A DNA stretch of 35,654 nt, taken from the NCBI GenBank assembly GCA_017631155.1, contig JAGBTV010000065.1:1-35654 (forward strand). Reading direction: 5' to 3'. Shown piece by piece: positions 30,450 through 35,654 of the stretch. The stretch is from Oscillospiraceae bacterium. GTDB taxonomy: Bacteria > Bacillota > Clostridia > Oscillospirales > Oscillospiraceae. Made by a program: the position numbers and the translations under genes. The stretch's first letter is position 1. Each line of letters opens with the position of its first letter. The notes beneath the pieces are model-generated. The model made no database searches. It was not told the DNA's origin and saw only the letters and a list, made by a program, of their open reading frames with translations.

Positions 30450-32783
30450 ATGAAATATGATTGCGTAAGTATTTTGAAATGGACGGAAGCTCAGCTGAAG
30501 TACACCTATGACGTGTCCTTGCAGGAGGCTTCTGCCCAGGAGCTGCATGAGGCTTTGGGTCAGGCGGTGATGATGGCAATTTCCGAAAGCTGGAACAATG
30601 CCAAGCATACCCGTATGCACTACCGGAAAGCTTATTATATTTCTGCAGAATACCTGATCGGCCGGCTGGTGTATTCCAACCTGTATAATTTGGGGATCCT
30701 GGATGAAATGAAGCAGCTTTTCGCAGAAAAGGGTGTCAACCTGGCAGTGCTGGAGGATGTGGAAGATGCAGCTTTGGGCAACGGCGGCTTGGGCCGTCTT
30801 GCCGCTTGCTTCTTAGACAGCGCGGCTTCTACTAACATTCCCTTGTCCGGTTACGGTCTGCGGTATAAGTTCGGCCTGTTTAAGCAGAGCTTTGACGAGC
30901 ATGGCAGTCAGAAAGAAAACGCCGATGACTGGTCTAAGTATGGCGATCCCTGGTCTTACCGCCGCTATAACCACACCGTCAAGGTGAAATTCCCCGACCA
31001 TACGGTACTGGCTGTGCCTTATGATGTGCCGATTATCGGCTATGGCACTGATAATATCAACACCCTGCGCCTGTGGCAGTGCGAGGCAGAGGAAGAACTG
31101 GACTTCAATGCTTTCAACGATCAGGATTACCTGCGCGCCTTGACCCAAAAGAACAAGGCAGAGGATATCACCCGTGTTCTGTATCCCAATGACTCCACCT
31201 GGGAGGGTAAGCGTCTGCGTATCAAGCAGCAGTATGTGCTGAGCAGCGCTTCTTTGCAGGATATGCTCCGGGTCTATAAGTCCTCCCATGGCAGCGACCT
31301 GAGCCATTTTTCAGAGTTCTACGCAGTGCAGTTGAACGATACCCATCCTGCCATGTCCATCCCGGAACTGATCCGACTGCTGATGGCAGAGGGCATGGAT
31401 TTTGAACAAAGCTTCTGTGTTGCGCAAAAGACCTTCTCCTATACCAACCATACTGTTTTGGGTGAGGCGCTGGAGAAGTGGGATCTGGAACTGATGCGCA
31501 GCGTCGTTCCGGAAATTGTGGATATCATTCTGCGGATCGATACTAAGCTCAAGAGCGAGCATCCCAATCTGTTTATCGTTCGGGATAATACCGCCCATAT
31601 GGCAAACCTCAGCATCTATGTTGGCTCCTATGTCAACGGTGTTGCTGAGATCCACAGCCGGATCCTGAAGGATGATGTGTTCCACGACTGGTATGTGGCC
31701 TTCCCGGAGCGGTTCCAAAATAAAACCAACGGTGTTACACCCCGTCGTTGGATGGGTCTGTGCAACCCTGAGCTGACCCAAATGATTAAGTACCGCATTG
31801 GCAGCGACTTCCTGAAAGATTTGGATCGGCTGGAAAAACTGAAGCCCATGATCGATGACGATATGGTACTCCAGTTTAATTCCATCAAGCGGCAGAAGAA
31901 GGAACAGTTGTGCAAGGTGATTGCGGAAAAAGAAGGTGTGCAGCTGAATCCTGACTTCATCTTTGATGTGCAGGTCAAGCGGCTCCATGAGTATAAGCGG
32001 CAGCTGCTGAACGCACTGAGCATCGTGGATATCTATTTCCGTTTGAAGGACGGCAGCCTGACCAATTTCCATCCCACAGCCTTTATTTTCGGAGCAAAGT
32101 CTGCCCCCGGCTATGCCCGGGCCAAGGCAATCATCCGCTATATCAACAGAATCGCCAAGATGATCAACAGCGATCCCGAGGTTTCCGATAAGCTGAAGGT
32201 GGTCTTCGTTCAGAACTATAACTGCTCCTATGCTGAGCATATTATTCCTGCTGCGGATATCTCTGAACAGATTTCTCCTGCCGGCACGGAAGCCTCCGGT
32301 ACCGGCAACATGAAGCTGATGCTAAACGGCGCGGTGACTCTGGGTACTTTGGACGGTGCCAATGTGGAGATCGCCAAGGAAGCCGGTATGGAAAACGAGT
32401 ATATCTTTGGCCATACTGTAGAGCAGATCAATGCTGCCAAGGGCGATTACTATGCCCGTGGTATCTACGATATCAATGACCGTCTGCGCCGGGCCATCAA
32501 CACTCTGGTGGATGGCACGGTTCCCACCGATGACGAGCAAAGAGGTCTTTTCCATGCACTGCTGGACGGCGCAGCCTGGCATAAGGCTGACCATTACTTC
32601 CTGCTGCTGGATTACGCTTCCTATATGGATGCCAAGCTGAAAGCAAATGCAGACTATGCAGACCGCCTGGCCTTTGGCCGGAAATGTCTGATGAACATTG
32701 CCTCCGGCGCAAAGTTCTCTTCTGACCGTACCATTCGCCAGTACGCTGAGGAAATTTGGCACGTGAAGCCTACCCAGTTTTAA
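30450..32783 (+). CDS. glgP: Glycogen/maltodextrin phosphorylase
   Basis: A PLP-dependent enzyme of 777 residues that releases glucose 1-phosphate from alpha-1,4-glucans. The N-terminal part has YYISAEYLIGRLVYSNLYNLG and DAALGNGGLGRLAACFLDS. The catalytic core shows NDTHPAMSIPEL, TNHTVLGEALEKW, NKTNGVTPRRW, VKRLHEYKRQLLN, QNYNCSYAEHIIPAADISEQ and GTEASGTGNMKLMLNG, in which Lys622 should hold PLP. The length is slightly below E. coli MalP (about 800) and it lacks long N-terminal regulatory extensions, so allosteric control is probably minor. GAGGAG stands eight bases before the ATG. It is co-transcribed with malQ and ends at a strong terminator. Confidence 0.97.
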   Translation: MKYDCVSILKWTEAQLKYTYDVSLQEASAQELHEALGQAVMMAISESWNNAKHTRMHYRKAYYISAEYLIGRLVYSNLYNLGILDEMKQLFAEKGVNLAVLEDVEDAALGNGGLGRLAACFLDSAASTNIPLSGYGLRYKFGLFKQSFDEHGSQKENADDWSKYGDPWSYRRYNHTVKVKFPDHTVLAVPYDVPIIGYGTDNINTLRLWQCEAEEELDFNAFNDQDYLRALTQKNKAEDITRVLYPNDSTWEGKRLRIKQQYVLSSASLQDMLRVYKSSHGSDLSHFSEFYAVQLNDTHPAMSIPELIRLLMAEGMDFEQSFCVAQKTFSYTNHTVLGEALEKWDLELMRSVVPEIVDIILRIDTKLKSEHPNLFIVRDNTAHMANLSIYVGSYVNGVAEIHSRILKDDVFHDWYVAFPERFQNKTNGVTPRRWMGLCNPELTQMIKYRIGSDFLKDLDRLEKLKPMIDDDMVLQFNSIKRQKKEQLCKVIAEKEGVQLNPDFIFDVQVKRLHEYKRQLLNALSIVDIYFRLKDGSLTNFHPTAFIFGAKSAPGYARAKAIIRYINRIAKMINSDPEVSDKLKVVFVQNYNCSYAEHIIPAADISEQISPAGTEASGTGNMKLMLNGAVTLGTLDGANVEIAKEAGMENEYIFGHTVEQINAAKGDYYARGIYDINDRLRRAINTLVDGTVPTDDEQRGLFHALLDGAAWHKADHYFLLLDYASYMDAKLKANADYADRLAFGRKCLMNIASGAKFSSDRTIRQYAEEIWHVKPTQF

Positions 32784-32798
32784 GAAACGCATATAGTA

Positions 32799-32829
32799 AA
32801 CCCCTGGGGGTCTCAGACCCCCAGGGGTT
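32799..32829. terminator. Bidirectional terminator between glgP and prfC
   Basis: A 15-bp stem of AACCCCTGGGGGTCT and its complement around a one-base centre separates the convergent genes. T runs are short on both sides (TTAATATTT on plus, TTTACTAT on minus), but the stem is very stable. Confidence 0.8.
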
Positions 32830-32834
32830 AATAT

Positions 32835-34427
32835 TTAGCCTTCTTCGACAACAATCTCTTTCAGAGTAAGACCGGGGTTGCGGCGGCAGATAAAATCAAT
32901 GGCCCAAAAGCTTGAGAATACCAGCAGGCTTCTGCCGCGGTAATCTTCCAAAAGCTCGGCATCGCTGCCCAGGTTCAGGTCACTGAGGTCTCCGGGGTAA
33001 CTGTCGATCAAACGGATCTCCTCGTAGGGGAGGCCTTCCATCCGCAGATCTACGCCGTATTCATTCTTCATGCGGTACTGGAATACATCAAACTGCAGTG
33101 TGCCAACAACGCCCACGATCACTTCTTCCATACCGGAATTGGGAACTTTGAAGATCTGAATGGCACCCTCCTGGGCAATCTGCTCCGTGCCCTTGACGAA
33201 CTGCTTGCGCTTCATGGAATCCTTGGCGGATACCCGGCAGAAATGCTCCGGAGCAAAGGTGGGAATGCCGGAATATTGGAACTTCTTGCCGGCGGTGGTG
33301 ATGGTGTCGCCAATGGAGAAAATACCCGGGTCAAAAACACCGATGACGTCGCCTGCGTAAGCTTCTTCCACAATTTCACGCTCCGCAGCCATCAGTTGCT
33401 GAGGCTGGGAAAGCCGCATCTTCCGGCCGCCCTGCATGTGGTAGTATTCCGTATCTCTCTGGAACTTACCGGAGCAGATTCGCATGAAGGCCAGACGGTC
33501 CCGGTGTGCCTTGTTCATGTTGGCCTGGATCTTGAACACGAAAGCGGAGAAGTCCGGGGAGAAAGCGTCCACGGTGCCGCAGTCGGCAACCCGGGACAGG
33601 GGTGGGGGAGTCAGCTTCAAAAAGGCTTCCAGGAAAGGCTCAATGCCGAAGTTTGTCAGGGCAGAGCCGAAGAATACCGGGGAGAGCTGGCCGCCCTGTA
33701 CCGCCTCCATATCCATCTCCCGACCGGCAGAAAGGAGCTCTACATCGTCGATCAGCTGCTGGGCCTTGGATTCACTGTCCAAAAGCTGGGCAACCTGGGG
33801 ATCGTAAAGGTCGATCTCGGTTTTTTCTGCCTTGGCTTTGCCGTTAAGACCGGAGAAGAACAGCAGCTGGCTCTTTTCCCGGTCATACACGCCTTGGAAA
33901 TCCTTGCCGGAGCCAATGGGCCAGTTCATGGCATAGGTCTCAATACCCAGTTCCCGTTCCACCTCGTCCAAAAGGTCAAAGGGGTCTTTTGTTTCCCGGT
34001 CCATCTTGTTGACAAAGGTGAAAATGGGGATGTGCCGCATGGCACAGACCTTAAACAGCTTCCGGGTCTGAGGCTCCACGCCCTTGGCACCGTCAATGAC
34101 CATGACGGCAGAGTCCGCAGCCATCAGGGTGCGGTAGGTATCTTCCGAGAAGTCCTGGTGACCGGGGGTGTCCAGAATGTTGATGCAGAAGCCACCGTAC
34201 TGGAACTGCATGACAGAACTGGTGACGGAAATACCACGCTGCTTTTCGATCTCCATCCAGTCAGAGGTGGCAGCCCGGGAGTTTTTCTTTCCCTTGACTA
34301 CACCGGCCTGGGCGATAGCGCCGCCGTAAAGCAGGAATTTTTCTGTTAAAGTTGTTTTACCGGCGTCGGGGTGAGAAATGATCGCAAAGGTCCGGCGTCG
34401 GCTGATCTCTTGAATCAAATCAGACAT
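32835..34427 (-). CDS. prfC: Peptide chain release factor 3
   Basis: A translational GTPase of 530 residues that recycles RF1/RF2 from the ribosome after peptide release. G1 SHPDAGKTT (18-26), the RGISVTSS switch I, G3 DTPGH, G4 NKMD and the later TAGKKFQYSGIPTFAPEHF and EYGVDLRMEGLPYEEIRL stretches of domains 2-3 identify RF3 and not EF-G (domain IV and V are absent). CGGAGGA lies eight bases before the ATG. It is monocistronic from the promoter at 34539. Confidence 0.96.
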   Translation of the reverse strand: MSDLIQEISRRRTFAIISHPDAGKTTLTEKFLLYGGAIAQAGVVKGKKNSRAATSDWMEIEKQRGISVTSSVMQFQYGGFCINILDTPGHQDFSEDTYRTLMAADSAVMVIDGAKGVEPQTRKLFKVCAMRHIPIFTFVNKMDRETKDPFDLLDEVERELGIETYAMNWPIGSGKDFQGVYDREKSQLLFFSGLNGKAKAEKTEIDLYDPQVAQLLDSESKAQQLIDDVELLSAGREMDMEAVQGGQLSPVFFGSALTNFGIEPFLEAFLKLTPPPLSRVADCGTVDAFSPDFSAFVFKIQANMNKAHRDRLAFMRICSGKFQRDTEYYHMQGGRKMRLSQPQQLMAAEREIVEEAYAGDVIGVFDPGIFSIGDTITTAGKKFQYSGIPTFAPEHFCRVSAKDSMKRKQFVKGTEQIAQEGAIQIFKVPNSGMEEVIVGVVGTLQFDVFQYRMKNEYGVDLRMEGLPYEEIRLIDSYPGDLSDLNLGSDAELLEDYRGRSLLVFSSFWAIDFICRRNPGLTLKEIVVEEG

Positions 34428-34538
34428 ATCGTTTCCTCCGTTAATAATCGATGATCCTATGGCGGAGGGACTAGGGGGGAGTTAGCAAATACATAATAGC
34501 CTCCTGCAACAGGGGATGAATTCATAATAAACCAATTT

Positions 34539-34567
34539 ATTTTAGCACAATATTCTCTTGTTTACAA
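34539..34567 (-). promoter_or_regulatory. Promoter of prfC
   Basis: On the minus strand, TTGTAA (34567-34562), a 17-bp spacer and TAAAAT (34544-34539) preceded by TGC. The leader of about 105 nt contains no recognised element. Confidence 0.75.
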
Positions 34568-34605
34568 GGGAAGAAACAAAAAATATTCAACACACGAAAG
34601 TTATC

Positions 34606-34634
34606 TTGTAAATTATGACGCTTGGTGGTACAAT
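34606..34634 (+). promoter_or_regulatory. Promoter of the HAD hydrolase gene
   Basis: TTGTAA (34606-34611), a 17-bp spacer and TACAAT (34629-34634). It is divergent from the prfC promoter, with 38 bp between the -35 boxes. Confidence 0.75.
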
Positions 34635-34669
34635 AACAAAAATTTGGAACGACTATGAGGTGTTTTACC

Positions 34670-35311
34670 ATGATTAAAGCGTATTTGTTTGATTTTGACG
34701 GAACTTTAGTGGATTCCATGCCCACCTTCGTGTCCTGTATGCTGAGGATTTTGGATGAGAATCAGATTCCCTACGGAGAGGATATTGTTAAGGTCATCAC
34801 CCCCCTGGGTCTTCAGGGTACGGCAGAGCATTTTCAAAAAATGGGTCTGAATAAGCCCCTGGATGAGATCATGTCCATTATGAAAGATTATATGATGGAT
34901 GCCTATTTCTATCATATCCCGGCAAAGCCCTATGTCATCGATGTGCTCCGGGAAATGAAGGCAGCCGGTGCTAAGCTGAATATCCTCACCGCCAGCCCCC
35001 ATATCACTCTGGATGCCTGCCTTAACCGGCTGGGAATCGCGGATTTGTTTGACAACATTTGGTCCTGTGACGATTTTAATACCACCAAGGCAGACCCGGA
35101 GATCTATAAGCAGGCAGCGGAGCGAATTGGCGAGCCGATGGAACAGGTGCTGTTTTTGGATGATAACCTTAATGCCGATATGACCGCCAAAGCCGCCGGC
35201 ATGCAGGTCTGCGGTGTCTACGATCCGTCCTCTGATGATTATGTGGATGCCATGAAGGCCGCCAACGATTATTATATCTACGACTTCTCCGAACTTCAGC
35301 AGCTGACTTAA
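34670..35311 (+). CDS. HAD-family hydrolase (phosphatase, PGP/beta-PGM-like)
   Basis: A 213-residue haloacid-dehalogenase phosphatase. Motif I is FDFDGTLVDSMP (nucleophile and acid/base aspartates), followed by a helical C1 cap. Motif II is the threonine/serine in LNILTASPH, motif III the lysine in NTTKADPEIY, and motif IV VLFLDDNLNADMTAKAAG. The layout fits phosphoglycolate phosphatase or a related sugar-phosphate phosphatase; the substrate is undetermined. I start at ATG 34670, with GAGG about nine bases upstream. It is monocistronic with a strong terminator. Confidence 0.92.
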   Translation: MIKAYLFDFDGTLVDSMPTFVSCMLRILDENQIPYGEDIVKVITPLGLQGTAEHFQKMGLNKPLDEIMSIMKDYMMDAYFYHIPAKPYVIDVLREMKAAGAKLNILTASPHITLDACLNRLGIADLFDNIWSCDDFNTTKADPEIYKQAAERIGEPMEQVLFLDDNLNADMTAKAAGMQVCGVYDPSSDDYVDAMKAANDYYIYDFSELQQLT

Positions 35312-35315
35312 AATC

Positions 35316-35351
35316 AAAAATGCCTGTCAATTGGTGGACAGGCATTTTTTT
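35316..35351 (+). terminator. Terminator after the HAD gene
   Basis: A 13-bp stem AAAAATGCCTGTC and its complement is followed by a run of seven Ts. Confidence 0.92.
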
Positions 35352-35460
35352 ACTGGCAAGACTGTTCCTGTTTCTTATAATCCACAGAGGAGATGGCTTT
35401 TTTGAAAATGTCTAGCGGGATTATCGCCAAAACCAAGATGTGCAGAAAATTTAATCAAAT
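35352..35460. other. Short non-coding spacer
   Basis: No gene, promoter of note or RNA element was recognised between the HAD terminator and the hairpin-rich repeat. Confidence 0.4.
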
Positions 35461-35654
35461 GCGGCGTTTGTCAAGTCCCATGACAAACGCCGCTGTGCTT
35501 ATAATGCCAATTCCCGTTTGTCGGGGAGTAGGGAACGGATTTATCCGTTCCTCTGCGGCGCAGCCGCCAAGGCCTTCCCCTTTGGGGAAGGTGGCAAAAA
35601 CCGGCGCTTTTAGCCGGTTTTTGACGGAAGAGGTTAGAACCTCTCCCACCGCAA
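35461..35654. repeat. Hairpin array C, running off the window
   Basis: Six consecutive hairpins: 35461-35493 (13-bp perfect stem), 35532-35551 (9 bp), 35555-35567 (5 bp), 35573-35591 (8 bp, CCTTCCCC/GGGGAAGG), 35596-35622 (10 bp) and 35630-35643 (6 bp). No long reading frame with a ribosome site crosses it. The words GGCCTTCCCC and GACGGAAGAGG remind me of intergenic repeats common in gut clostridia; this is recollection, not a search. Confidence 0.65.

Overview
The window reads as chromosomal DNA of a low-to-mid GC, spore-former-lineage Firmicute, most likely a gut Clostridia of the Oscillospiraceae/Ruminococcaceae type. The grounds are Spo0A with its 0A boxes, a T-box-controlled ileS, the YggS-SepF-DivIVA division cluster, clean sigma-A promoters (17 bp spacers throughout), strong GGAGG ribosome sites, and hairpin-rich intergenic repeats of a kind I associate with gut clostridia. 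The genus is inference. No phage, transposase or CRISPR array is visible.

Layout. Positions 1-1380 are accessory-looking: a small PH-domain protein, hairpin repeats and three related terminator cassettes that partly copy the 3' end of tRNA-Tyr. Then come tRNA-Tyr and tRNA-Thr (minus) from one consensus promoter, and a 3-methyladenine DNA glycosylase (plus). From 15451 down to 2282 a long minus-strand block carries miaB-mutS-CPBP protease-mutL-miaA-hfq, a terminator, then yggS-sepF-divIVA and finally ileS behind its own T-box leader. It combines tRNA modification, mismatch repair, RNA chaperone, division and translation genes.

Positions 15553-18520 form a compact redox module: an SDR oxidoreductase and thioredoxin (plus), a Crp/Fnr-family regulator (minus) and thioredoxin reductase (plus). 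The two plus-strand promoters carry the same TGTGAC-type palindrome at the same distance (about -41) from the -10 box, which predicts a local regulon run by the adjacent regulator. A hairpin array with mirror-oriented linkers follows trxB, then a sugar O-acetyltransferase, a DUF1292 protein, a membrane-anchored DUF3048 protein and a large polytopic membrane protein.

spo0A (minus) and pepF (plus) diverge from an intergenic region with phased 0A boxes. An M18 aminopeptidase follows pepF. The next stretch is a carbohydrate module: a MsiK/UgpC-type ABC ATPase with a long, highly structured 5' leader, then malQ and glgP, which together fit maltodextrin/glycogen uptake and breakdown. The window ends with prfC (minus), a HAD phosphatase (plus), and a second hairpin-rich intergenic repeat running off the end.

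The best candidates for something not yet described are the structured leader RNA before the ABC ATPase gene, the fishbone-like hairpin array after trxB, and the thioredoxin regulon. All structures were paired by eye; none was computed.
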